Shown here: positions 56,101 to 64,000 of the stretch, one piece after another | Numbering within the stretch: the first letter of the stretch is position 1 | Layout: the number at the start of each line of letters is the position of its first letter | Assembly (NCBI GenBank): GCA_946965045.2 | Contig: OX337229.1 | Coordinates: forward strand, 4,092,001-4,156,000 | Direction of reading: 5' to 3' | Length of the DNA: 64,000 nucleotides | From: Epithemia pelagica | Lineage: Eukaryota > Bacillariophyta > Bacillariophyceae > Surirellales > Surirellaceae | Translations under genes and position numbers: made by a program | Notes under the pieces: model-generated | Told to the model about the DNA's origin: nothing | Databases searched by the model: none | The model's input: only the letters and a program-made list of their open reading frames with translations

Positions 56101-57686
56101 GCCAGGTGATTCCCATTCATCCCGATTTTCGTGTCTGGGCCTTGGCAAATCCAGCGGGGTATCCCTTTCATGGCAATGATTTGGCTCGCGAAATGGCCGA
56201 TGTCTTTGCCTGTTTCTATGTCCCTCCTCTAGATGCCGAAAGTCAAGGACGCATCTTGAAGCATCATGGTCCACAGGTACCGGATCATATTATTGATAGC
56301 CTCATTGACATTTGGCAAGACTTGAGGGAAGCACACGAAAAGGGCGCTCTGGCCTATCCCTTTTCGGTACGAGAAGCCGTAGCCGTCGTGAAGCACTATA
56401 ATGAGTTTCCAGAAGATGGAATGGAGGCCGCACTGGATAATGTCATCGCCTTTGATCGATTTGACAGAGTGGTAATGAAACAGCTTGGGACCATCTTTTC
56501 CCGTCACGGCATTTCCCTGTCAGTGGAATCTCCCGTCCACACCATTGCCCGCAAGGAAGCTTTTCCCGGTTTAGGTGGACCTTCGACTCCGAAAACGCAA
56601 GCGTCGAGTCCCAAACACGGAAAGATTGACGAAAACAACGATCCTCATGTAGGTGGGAATACTTGGGCAGGCGGATCCGGTGGATCAGATACGGCTGGTT
56701 TGGGTGGACGGGGTGGTCCCTATCGTTTGGATTCTGGACATGCCGTTCATCAAGTATCGGACGACGAAAAGGCCAAAGTGACAGAAGACGCGAAGGAAAA
56801 AGCGCGACAAATGGCCCAGGAGGCGTTGCAAAAAAAGCTAAAGGAACTTGGCATGGATGAGTTGGACTGGAAAAGATACCATCATTTGAAGGAACATGTT
56901 GCCGTTCCAATCCAACAATTGCAAGTGTTGTTAAAGGATATCCAGAGACGCAAACAGGAACGCGTGTGGTTGAAACGACAGTCGTCTGGGGAACTGGACG
57001 ATTCGAGGTTGGTCGATGCCCTGGCGGGGGAGCGGGATGTCTTTAAGCGTCGTGGCAAACGTGACGAATTGAGTCATTTCGCCAACCGATCATCTCAGGA
57101 AGAACCTGTCGTCTTAGCAATCAAACTCGTGGTAGATGTTTCGGCGTCCATGTATCGTTTCAATGGTTACGATGGTCGATTGGAGCGTTTACTGGAGGCT
57201 TGTTTAATGATTATGGAAGCGTTAAAAGATGATGACCGATTTGAGCTCACAATTGTCGGTCATAATGGAGACTATGCCGAAATTCCACTCGTGACACCCA
57301 ACAAGAAACATTCGAACAAAGACTATCACGACCCCAAAACTCAGCTCCGAATATTGGAAACCATGATAGCTCACACACAATATACCTTTGCCGGCGACCA
57401 CACGTTGGAGGCATTGGATTTGGCCGTGAACCAAGCCAACAAGGGAGATTTGGTGTTGGTCATCTCAGATGCCAATTTAGAACGATACCGTATTGAACCG
57501 AGTGAAGTGAGTGACATTTTACGTTCCAGAAAAGATGTACATACCCATTTGATCCTGATTGGATCCTTGGGAGAAGAAGCAAATCGGCTGGCCCAAAACA
57601 TTCCCAATGAAAGAGCTCAAGTTTGTCTCGACACTGCCAACCTGCCACTGATACTCAAGAATCTTGTGGCATCTGCAGTCCAGTGA
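53175..57686 (+). CDS. VWA8: VWA8-like mitochondrial AAA+ / von Willebrand A protein
   Basis: A 1503-residue homologue of von Willebrand factor A domain-containing protein 8, a mitochondrial AAA+ ATPase. The Arg/Ser/Gln-rich first 50 residues look like a mitochondrial presequence. Three AAA modules: the first has a degenerate P-loop (LIGSSAMARDRRW, about 100) followed by VALTADTAPSDLKQRKEL; the second has GPPGCYKSALVRHY (about 485); the third has GYQGVGKNRIVDYL (about 855) with Walker B VLVLDEADKAP (about 918). A Gly-rich linker and a charged helical stretch lead to the VWA domain with MIDAS DVSASM (about 1320) and LVISDANLERYRI. Known animal members are longer (about 1900 residues). Likely role: ATP-driven remodelling in mitochondria; substrate unknown. 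Confidence 0.92.
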   Translation: MNHTKRSTLLFGRQQQRRRLGRRAISVRGQFFSSSTKTPFFQQRPRHHIQSLSSLPVSSFSSSSSSLHDSSPSPPTIHPFWEPYLQWMWQKDQVLHQDFALIGSSAMARDRRWLVALYTRLFRPNETWEYVALTADTAPSDLKQRKELRLVHHHHDTDTTSARTMKENGQPLDSLLSSPPTSVVYEPQAPVRAALHGRLLVLDGLEKAERNVLPTLNNLLEHRELSLDDGSLLRLTTDINNRPTTTATTTTRVTSSSSTATSTTTIHSVHPNFRVVALASVDLSSGDDDDDDSNHHHHHESSSSSSSLALDPPLRSRFQACTLPRQCQAGDIWQSVQESRPTTTGSDTGFVGRHESQNEWKEWAQSASMQGLSWQAIQQAAQYAHNASSSPHKNKNQRWNLTVTPQAALLPFTPAMIDTTHVQLLASTQDDNHPTDVANLAVLPDKEDDPSGRSVFVETTTTRTLEAMMATALGSSDHGAVALVGPPGCYKSALVRHYCQSRATRRNSVFFMSLYADLTCRDLWQTRGTRPQDGTTIWRPTPLTQAVLQAARSNDNNSEKDDNVTYIILDGLHKLSTDTLTSLAMCLEQGRVDLPHPPSSHGATAGSIQISPGRLQCIALAQPPDSASQMGWITPEVRGMFHWIRVHPLPQKEFKQVLTSLYPTLTDKDSKSSNSSTEPTESVLLDRILALRQSLDRARSSGAADSKHEQQGLALSLRQIKHICQRLVARQERLPPEDSNTTTLLQGLSHLVETTLLTSLMPDRERKIVHACMTESGIPVSTTTSTRTLGGDRWNQNQSWTRELDPNLVAACRRSTPQDPLLVPNPDFETNPGHLQVLNDMLEAHAVGERALLIMGYQGVGKNRIVDYLLHQLQCEREYLQLHRDTTVPSLLSLQSVERGHVVHGDAPLVRAAKYGRVLVLDEADKAPVEVVAMLKGLLEDGELTLPDGRILRYEADSPIPNGNETENEEQADGTSQVIPIHPDFRVWALANPAGYPFHGNDLAREMADVFACFYVPPLDAESQGRILKHHGPQVPDHIIDSLIDIWQDLREAHEKGALAYPFSVREAVAVVKHYNEFPEDGMEAALDNVIAFDRFDRVVMKQLGTIFSRHGISLSVESPVHTIARKEAFPGLGGPSTPKTQASSPKHGKIDENNDPHVGGNTWAGGSGGSDTAGLGGRGGPYRLDSGHAVHQVSDDEKAKVTEDAKEKARQMAQEALQKKLKELGMDELDWKRYHHLKEHVAVPIQQLQVLLKDIQRRKQERVWLKRQSSGELDDSRLVDALAGERDVFKRRGKRDELSHFANRSSQEEPVVLAIKLVVDVSASMYRFNGYDGRLERLLEACLMIMEALKDDDRFELTIVGHNGDYAEIPLVTPNKKHSNKDYHDPKTQLRILETMIAHTQYTFAGDHTLEALDLAVNQANKGDLVLVISDANLERYRIEPSEVSDILRSRKDVHTHLILIGSLGEEANRLAQNIPNERAQVCLDTANLPLILKNLVASAVQ

Positions 57687-58246
57687 TAGGTTCTTGATCT
57701 TTGCCACTAGAACTTACAGTCAATTCCTATGTTAAAAGACCGTGGAGCTATCTGCACATAACCCAGCGAAAAGTCATAACCGAAACATTGTCCTATTAGT
57801 ATGGAGTATGGAGTATGCGCAAAGTAATTTCTGTGGAGAGTTCAATGTTTTTGTACCGTACTGTCGTTGCTGGTATGGATCCGAAAACTTCCATCTAAAT
57901 GTATGCAAGTGCACCATGGAACAGGAGGTTCCGTAAGTCCCTTGGGATCGCATACACCCAAGGGAAAGTAGGTAATAATAAAAAGGCAAGTTACTGTATA
58001 TTTTTCCATGGAGTTCTAGAACCATACAAATAACAACCAGTACTGAAACAATAACAATCTTTCCTCCCAGTCTGTAGAGATGGTCCAGCACCCTCGTTAC
58101 AGTGCAGTACGCTGCGTCCCCCGACCCGACGACTCATGGAATATGGAGAATTACACCCATTTTAAGCACCCAAATCTTGATACGAGTCTTGTTGGTCGAC
58201 AACAACGTCAGACGTTCATCAAGAGGTCATCTATTGTTGATTCGGT
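57687..58246. other. Convergent 3' spacer
   Basis: 560 bases between two convergent stops. No gene; AT-richer than neighbours. A short inverted repeat (CCTTGGGATCG...CACCCAAGGG) at about 57940-57963 could lie in a 3' processing region. Confidence 0.35.
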
Positions 58247-60592
58247 TTAGACCAGGTCCTGTCTCGATTTGGCTCTGGGTGGGATCATGATAATTTCTTC
58301 CCCTCCAGCATTGGCACTCGAAAAGACGAAGCCAGGATTCGCACTGGATGGACTTGAAGCAGGTCCCAATGGACGAATGCTATTACTTTGACTTCGACGA
58401 TGATGATGAGAGGAGGGTGGCTGTGACGGTGAAGCTTGTTGTCCTTGTGTCGAATTGTCGACGGCAAAACTCTTGTTGGATTTGTGACGAGTCGACGATA
58501 ACTTGGTCGTCATGGCTTGAGATCCTTCTTCCATCCCAACAATCGTCGTGAAAAAGTCATCTCGACGGCCTTGGGGTAACACACTAGTGCTGTTGTTGTT
58601 GTTCGATTGAGACGATGCCGAAGCGGGGGACGTGACCATGGGTCGTATTGCGGGATCCGTCGAGGAGGGTGAGAGGGGTGCCGATGCCGAGGATACATTC
58701 AAGGGCGATCCAACAGAAGAGGAGGAGGGGGACTGTCGGGGACGACTACTGGGACTGCCCATACTGTCTATACTCGTATTGGGAGAAGCGGATGGCGAGG
58801 AAGAATGGGCACTACCACTCGTAGGGCTGCTGCGATGGGATCGTCGAGACGAAGACCGACTGGTATTCTTGGCAGACGACGGCGATGCACTTTGCATGGC
58901 TGGTGTACTACTGGTACTGTTGGAGGCCGACGAAGCCATGCTTTGATTGCCATCTTCCATTCGTCTTCGACGTCGTTCTTGGGAGGCCGAGAAAAAAGAT
59001 GGTTGCAAGACAGAATCATTTCGAATGGAATCTTCAGTCATGGGCATTCGTCCACTCCATGCCGAGGTTAACATGTCTTTGCGCAAATTCACGGGTCGAT
59101 CGTATTCAAAGGATTCTGGAGACGACAAGACAATCGGGGCCTCAAACCCTGTATTACTGGCAGCTCCACCTTGGCCCACTCCCGCGGCACCAGCACCATT
59201 AGACTGTTGAGAAGCCGCCAAGGGCAAAATGGGCCAATTGGATGGATCCACAGTACTGCTACTTGCGGAACTGGCACTTTGAAACAACTGATCTGCGCTG
59301 TTGCTGGGAAAGGGCGGATACTGCGGATTCGATGGAATGCTTTTCAAGGCCATGGAATCACCAGCTTCTGTGGCCACCGTGAAAGACGATTCACTGCAAT
59401 CGGCGTAGGACCGATTGTCACTCCCATTGTCGGAATGACGGTATTGATGATGGGAGGATCCACCACTGCTGCTGGTGCTGTGCTTGTGAGGACGTCCCGA
59501 CGTACTTTTGCTGTGACCGCCTTGGACAGCCATGGTGGCGGCCAAAACGGGCGACATACCAAAGGATTGTTCTTCAAAATCGGGCGAGTCGTCACTACTA
59601 CTACTGCTGCCGCTACTGAGGCGAGAGGGTCTCGAGGACAAATCGGCACTGCGTCCAATCCGTCCTCGTTTTCGGCGGCGTCCTTCTTCTTCTTGATCCG
59701 GATCATCCAAATAGGGATACAACTCCGCGTCCTTGCGGTTGCTGCGTCGCGCCCGGACCACGAGCAAGGCGGTCAAGGAGACGAGCGACACGGCGGCCGC
59801 TGTGATGCTGCAAAAGACAATAATTTTGGCCCGATCCTCCTCGTCGGCCTGGAGTTCCCCTGGAGTGGTAGGGCCCACTAATTCATTGGGATCATCACTT
59901 TGAAAGGAACTGGCCGTCGGAGCTACCGAGGGGGAATTTGTGGTTTGTAGTATGCTGGAGGAGGGATCCACCACTGCACGACTCTCGCTGGTGGCCATGG
60001 AACTGGGGATAGCAAAGTGATTGCCAATGGCATCCATGGCCCATTCGGTCAAGCTTTGTCTGTCTGGTGCATTCCCAGGTGGAGGATCGTTAAAAACGGC
60101 CAAAGCCGATTGAATGGTAATGTTCAAGGCGCATCCCGTAAAATTCAACATGGCGTTGCTATAGTCGATTGGGACCATGGTCGAGCTAACAACCAACACA
60201 TAATCAAACTCTAACTCATCGGCACTGGCAATCGCGCTAACTTGAACAAGAAATTCACTCGACCAGGCTCCTTGCAAGGCTAAGACAATCTCATCCTCTT
60301 GTGTAGTAGTGACCGAGCCGCAATAGGGAAAAAGCAAGATCGAAAAGGGATGGACGAACACGCGTTGTCGATCGCCTCCCTGGATCACATTGGTTCGTCT
60401 TTCTCGCGTTCTGTGAGTCTGTTCTTTTAGTCTTTGTTGCATGGTTTGACGCATGGCATGTCTCTCCCCTGATGCCATTGCCATTACCACAGGACATATC
60501 ATCCAAAGGAACCACAACAAGCCCATTACGCCCCTCCCTTGCGCCAGCACTGAAGCACAGTGCCGCGATTGCGGCCGTGTCGTCCAGGTCAT
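58247..60592 (-). CDS. Single-pass membrane protein with Ser-rich cytoplasmic tail, unrecognised
   Basis: Up to 781 residues from the ATG ending at 60592. A second ATG 22 codons on (60524-60526) gives a cleaner signal peptide (MGLLWFLWMICPVVMAMA, then SGERH) and may be the true start. The lumenal part (about residues 50-245) has an alpha/beta stretch (EIVLALQGAWSSEFLVQV, DYVLVVSSTMVPIDY, N-glycosylation sites) and a linker with SPSVAPTAS, a repeat style common in diatom surface proteins. A membrane segment (IIVFCSITAAAVSLVSLTAL, about 257-280) is followed by RARRSNRK. The remaining 500 residues are Ser/Asp/Arg-rich and disordered with many possible phosphosites. A surface receptor or scaffold role is guessed only from topology. 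Confidence 0.75.
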   Translation of the reverse strand: MTWTTRPQSRHCASVLAQGRGVMGLLWFLWMICPVVMAMASGERHAMRQTMQQRLKEQTHRTRERRTNVIQGGDRQRVFVHPFSILLFPYCGSVTTTQEDEIVLALQGAWSSEFLVQVSAIASADELEFDYVLVVSSTMVPIDYSNAMLNFTGCALNITIQSALAVFNDPPPGNAPDRQSLTEWAMDAIGNHFAIPSSMATSESRAVVDPSSSILQTTNSPSVAPTASSFQSDDPNELVGPTTPGELQADEEDRAKIIVFCSITAAAVSLVSLTALLVVRARRSNRKDAELYPYLDDPDQEEEGRRRKRGRIGRSADLSSRPSRLSSGSSSSSDDSPDFEEQSFGMSPVLAATMAVQGGHSKSTSGRPHKHSTSSSGGSSHHQYRHSDNGSDNRSYADCSESSFTVATEAGDSMALKSIPSNPQYPPFPSNSADQLFQSASSASSSTVDPSNWPILPLAASQQSNGAGAAGVGQGGAASNTGFEAPIVLSSPESFEYDRPVNLRKDMLTSAWSGRMPMTEDSIRNDSVLQPSFFSASQERRRRRMEDGNQSMASSASNSTSSTPAMQSASPSSAKNTSRSSSRRSHRSSPTSGSAHSSSPSASPNTSIDSMGSPSSRPRQSPSSSSVGSPLNVSSASAPLSPSSTDPAIRPMVTSPASASSQSNNNNSTSVLPQGRRDDFFTTIVGMEEGSQAMTTKLSSTRHKSNKSFAVDNSTQGQQASPSQPPSSHHHRRSQSNSIRPLGPASSPSSANPGFVFSSANAGGEEIIMIPPRAKSRQDLV

Positions 60593-62810
60593 TCTTTCAA
60601 TTTCCAGTCTTGATGATGATTGGCCCTTCTTTGCGATTGTTACACTCGTCGCTGGATCCAAGTTTCTACCAAGCTGTTGATCGTTGGAATCTCTCTCTCA
60701 CTCTCGGATGATACACGTCGTAGTCCAAAGACTGAATGGTCACGTTGGACGATCGTTCAATGGTTTGGCGGTCACTCTCAACGGAATGTCCAACTCAACG
60801 CAACGGCACTAGCAGTTGAACGAGAAACTCGGTTTCTTTTTTGGGAGAGGTGCGCTCCTCCAACAGCAATCGGTAGTCCGTGCGTGACGCAAAAGAGCCA
60901 AACTTGTGAGATGTGAGACTTCTCTCGCCGAGAGTGAGGAAGGAAAACACTCTCAATCCGAAATCACACCCGAGTCTCTCTTCTAGAGTTGCTGGGACGA
61001 TGGATGACTATGGGAAAGCACACACAACGAGAGAATCCCACCGAGACAACGGGCGGGAGGTTGTTGCAACAGCGTCTCTTGTCTCCAATCAAATTATTTC
61101 GAAACCACACGGAGTGGACGCCCACCGAGAGATTGATGCTGTTATTTTGTGGGCAAAGTCGCGCCGGGCGGCTAGTCTGGTAGTAATCCGTCGACCGTAC
61201 CTGCGTACAGTCTATCTGTACTTCAGTTCTTCGCGTCATCGGGATCTCAAACGCCCGTCGGCCTTGACACACATATTGACACGAATGATGGGGGACCAAA
61301 AGACTGTCGATTCGGTATGGCCCCTCCGTTGGGGCGCGCCGCACTCTACAGGTAGAGGAATTTGGCGGACGTTGATTCGTGCCATTCCAGGCGTTGAGCC
61401 ATGTGTGCCAAAGTTCGCGCGCAGATACCCGAAAACTTCTGAGCGTGAGAAAGAAAATTTACACTAAATAAAAATCAGGATCTATCCGTTTGAGATTTAT
61501 AGGTTGTACGCGAAATCCCCACAAACCCCAAGACTTGCTACCACTCTCCTCCTTTGCACGATCCGATAGGATTTTTGGTTATGCTCGCCATGGTCATTCA
61601 TGGCGACCGTCATTTCGTGGATTATTGTCAAAGGAGGCGGCCGCACATGAAAAAGGACAACAGCATCATAACACCACATGCGCAGGATGCGGGAAACGAA
61701 TGACCCACGACTCTATTCCGAACAATCCTGACCAAAAAAAATTCCTTGTATTCTCGTTTCCGCAGTAGCACTCAAGTCTCACCGCAAAACGACCGTGGAG
61801 TGAAGACATGTGTCTACATAGGTTGTTGGGAAAATGAGACTGTTGCTAAATAGGGGTCGGTGTGTTTCTGTCTAGGTGTAGCCTCGTTTTCGTGCATGGG
61901 TCACGTGTCACGTAGTCTCGACTCCGTCCAAGCCTCCACCATCATCACGTCCACCACTTTCCCGGTCCTGTGCTTTTGGATGTACGTCGAACCTCCTTTG
62001 TCTGGTTGGTATTCACGATGCACGTGCACACCACGATGGAGGAGCCAACAGGAGCCCGTCGGTAGTTGTCCTCTTGTTGGCAACCATCACGGGACTACGT
62101 GTCACCTCTCAGGTATTGACTTTCATGTTTCTCATCATACTATAGGTGGAGACCAAGGCCTACTTTCTAAAGCTAGCTGTAGAATCTACGAGAAGAATCC
62201 TTTCTCTCTGCGGTATTCGTGTGCTCGGTCGACTGACACGCCGTGGAGGCGGTTCCCACACAGAACTTCGAATGAATGCTAGTGTGGGCGTCCATCGCAC
62301 ACCCGCTTCCTCTCCTCGGAATGCCCCACCTGTTATTAGTGTTATGTGTGTGCTCCTTCTCAAAGCGCCTCCAAAAGAGGGGTGGAAGACACATGAAACT
62401 CTATATGACACTACGAATCACGAGCAACCCAATTCGAAGCTATACTACTAGCACTAGGTAGTATCCCTCTCCTACTCCTACCTATCTATCCACACTTGTT
62501 CTGATATCTTCGTTCCAATGATTCCGTTTCGTACACATGTATATCTCGAGACAAACCATAGATCGGATGCCACGAACAGATTCACCGAACAATACATGAA
62601 CTGAAATCGGTTTTGTTGTATCCGGTTTGGATCATGTTTTGCTCATTGTTTTCTCCTCCAAGTACTCTCAAAACAACACGAGAGAGGATTCACCACACAA
62701 ACTCTCGCCCAGTAAACCAAACAAAGTCCCTAGTAGAGAAATCTGTTGGATTGTTGGTTGTTTGGCATTTGATTGATTGACCCACCAAGAACCAATCCTC
62801 CAAGGCTTTC
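60593..62810. other. 2.2-kb region without a recognisable gene
   Basis: The longest frame (60913-61467, 184 codons) has odd composition, no domain and a poor start, so I do not call it. An inverted repeat ATACTACTAG-CA-CTAGGTAGTAT lies at 62440-62462. Otherwise I see promoter and UTR-type sequence for the flanking genes. A non-coding RNA cannot be excluded. Confidence 0.35.
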
Positions 62811-64000
62811 ATGTATCCTGTCAAACCTCGCAGCAGTACCATGACCACCATTACCAACAACCCTCGTAGTAGCAGCAGTCCCGTTTTGTTGCTCCCCAAG
62901 AAAAAGTCCATGCCCTATGGTCGTCGTGGTGGCAGCAGTAATCAGTACCACTCGTCGTCGACGGGTTTGACGGTGAATCGGTGTTTGTGGATTTTTGTTC
63001 TGGGCTTTGTCTTGGGCAGTCTTACCTTGCATCCCGTATGGACGAACAGCAGCAGTAGTGAAGTTGCACAAGAACAACCAATGGATCTTGTCGTTGTCCC
63101 GGTGAGTCCCGATCGTTCCCTGTCAACCACCACAGAGGCATCCACCGCCAATACCCGAATCTTGTTGGATGAACCAGGATCCATGTTGCGGAGCACCAAA
63201 ACCACAGAGGCATCCTCCCATCACCACCACCACCACGACCATACAAAGGCTACTCGTTTGCGGGACCGTCGTCATTTGCATCCTTCCGTCTTGACGACAA
63301 CGACCAGCCACAACAACAACAAGAAGGACACAGCACTGCTGCCGCCGCAGTCCTCGTCCTTGCTTCGCATGGGCCAAGCCTTGTCCCGTACCCCCATTGG
63401 TCATTTGGGTCCCCAAAAAACCTCTCGTCACAGCCTCTTGTACTATGACACCTTGTTTTATTTGAGTTTGCAGTATGGTCCAGAGGCTCGTTCCTTGTTG
63501 GAAGTGGGATGTGCCGCCGATCCCTTTGTTCAATACTTGACATGGATTCCACAACGAACCTGTGTGGCACCCTATCAAGTCCAATACAATGGCAACAATC
63601 ATGGAGGCAGTACGCGGACCACGCGTCGTCCAGCGACAGATGCTACTACCGTGAAAGCATCATCTTATTCGTCCCGCAACACCCAAGCAACGTCCGACAT
63701 GCAATTTGTACAAGCCGATTTTATGCAGTATCATGGGACACCGCACAATGTTTACAACCTCAAGAGTCCATCATCTACTGCGGCAGCTACCAGCCAGGAC
63801 GACGACTTGTTTGATTTGTTGATTTGCAGTCAAGTCGTGGAACACGTGGCGAATCCCGGAGCCTTTTTGCACAAGCTCGTGTCGACCGCCAAGACGAGTA
63901 TTGTTTCGGTACCCTATCAGTGGCCGGATTGTGGTCCCAATTGTCATCACATTTCCAACAATATTGATTTGAATACCATTTGGTCCTGGACCGCACCGTA
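62811..64000 (+). CDS. Membrane-anchored SAM-dependent methyltransferase-like protein (3' end missing)
   Basis: At least 396 codons, running off the right edge. A Ser/Pro/Arg-rich N-terminus precedes a hydrophobic segment (CLWIFVLGFVLGSLTLHPVW, about 60-79), so this is probably a type II Golgi/ER protein. A low-complexity His/Thr/Asn stem follows. The domain starts at about residue 205 with RHSLLYYDTLFYLSLQYG, SLLEVGCAADPF (motif I, SAM binding), FVQADFM, DLLICSQVVEHVANPGAFL (the post-motif typical of class I methyltransferases, SQVVEHV) and SIVSVPYQWPDCGPNCHH. The acceptor is unknown; anchored methyltransferases of this kind often modify glycans. The stop and C-terminus are outside the window. 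Confidence 0.75.
   Translation, partial: MYPVKPRSSTMTTITNNPRSSSSPVLLLPKKKSMPYGRRGGSSNQYHSSSTGLTVNRCLWIFVLGFVLGSLTLHPVWTNSSSSEVAQEQPMDLVVVPVSPDRSLSTTTEASTANTRILLDEPGSMLRSTKTTEASSHHHHHHDHTKATRLRDRRHLHPSVLTTTTSHNNNKKDTALLPPQSSSLLRMGQALSRTPIGHLGPQKTSRHSLLYYDTLFYLSLQYGPEARSLLEVGCAADPFVQYLTWIPQRTCVAPYQVQYNGNNHGGSTRTTRRPATDATTVKASSYSSRNTQATSDMQFVQADFMQYHGTPHNVYNLKSPSSTAAATSQDDDLFDLLICSQVVEHVANPGAFLHKLVSTAKTSIVSVPYQWPDCGPNCHHISNNIDLNTIWSWTAP

Noticed and set aside
60913-61467. 184-codon plus-strand frame
   Set aside because: No domain, arginine-heavy mixed composition, no conserved start context and overlapped by equally good frames on the other strand.

Overview
The window looks like nuclear DNA of a diatom, most likely a pennate raphid species. 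This is inferred from short GT-AG introns (about 120-210 bp), tightly packed genes on both strands with short divergent promoters, long Ser/Thr/Gln/Asn/Asp-rich linkers encoded by trinucleotide runs, an SPSVAPT-type linker in a membrane protein, and a candidate SAF-type plastid-targeting motif. No species can be named from the sequence alone.

Layout. (1) 1-7318, minus strand: a non-LTR retrotransposon running off the left edge, with ORF1 and an endonuclease/reverse transcriptase ORF2. An RNase H domain lies in the same frame behind one in-frame TAA. (2) 7705-16334: ordinary host genes: a three-exon uridine kinase, a disordered Ser/Pro-rich protein, a membrane-anchored GH28 pectinase-like protein, a two-exon serine carboxypeptidase and a cupin-DUF952 fusion. 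(3) 16700-48480: a tandem segmental duplication. The unit carries a BUD31/G10-like splicing protein, a PTGES2/GST-like protein, an unrecognised protein, an ALG5-like GT2, a possible Golgin A7/ERF4-like protein, a GT32-like glycosyltransferase (GT-a), a GT relic and the 5' part of a second glycosyltransferase (GT-b). The junction at 28266/28267 cuts GT-b in the first copy and joins it to the BUD31 gene of the second copy. (4) 34586-43642: inside the second copy sits a structurally complete tyrosine-recombinase retrotransposon (gag-like, RT-RNase H and tyrosine-recombinase ORFs) with A1-ORFs-B1-A2-B2 split direct repeats, flanked by a perfect host repeat of about 170 bp. (5) 47941-52708: intact GT-b and a third, convergent glycosyltransferase (GT-c). 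(6) 53175-64000: a VWA8-like mitochondrial AAA+/VWA ATPase, a single-pass membrane protein, a 2.2-kb stretch without a recognisable gene, and the start of a membrane-anchored methyltransferase cut by the right edge.

The strongest signals are the split-direct-repeat retrotransposon and the recent tandem duplication. Comparing the duplicate copies supplies empty sites for two further insertions, a 176-bp MITE-like element and a tRNA-derived SINE-like segment, both only in the first copy. GT-a, GT-b, GT-c and the relic form a local glycosyltransferase cluster that probably acts in the Golgi or ER. Heterozygous haplotypes joined end to end by the assembler are an alternative explanation for the duplication and should be excluded first.
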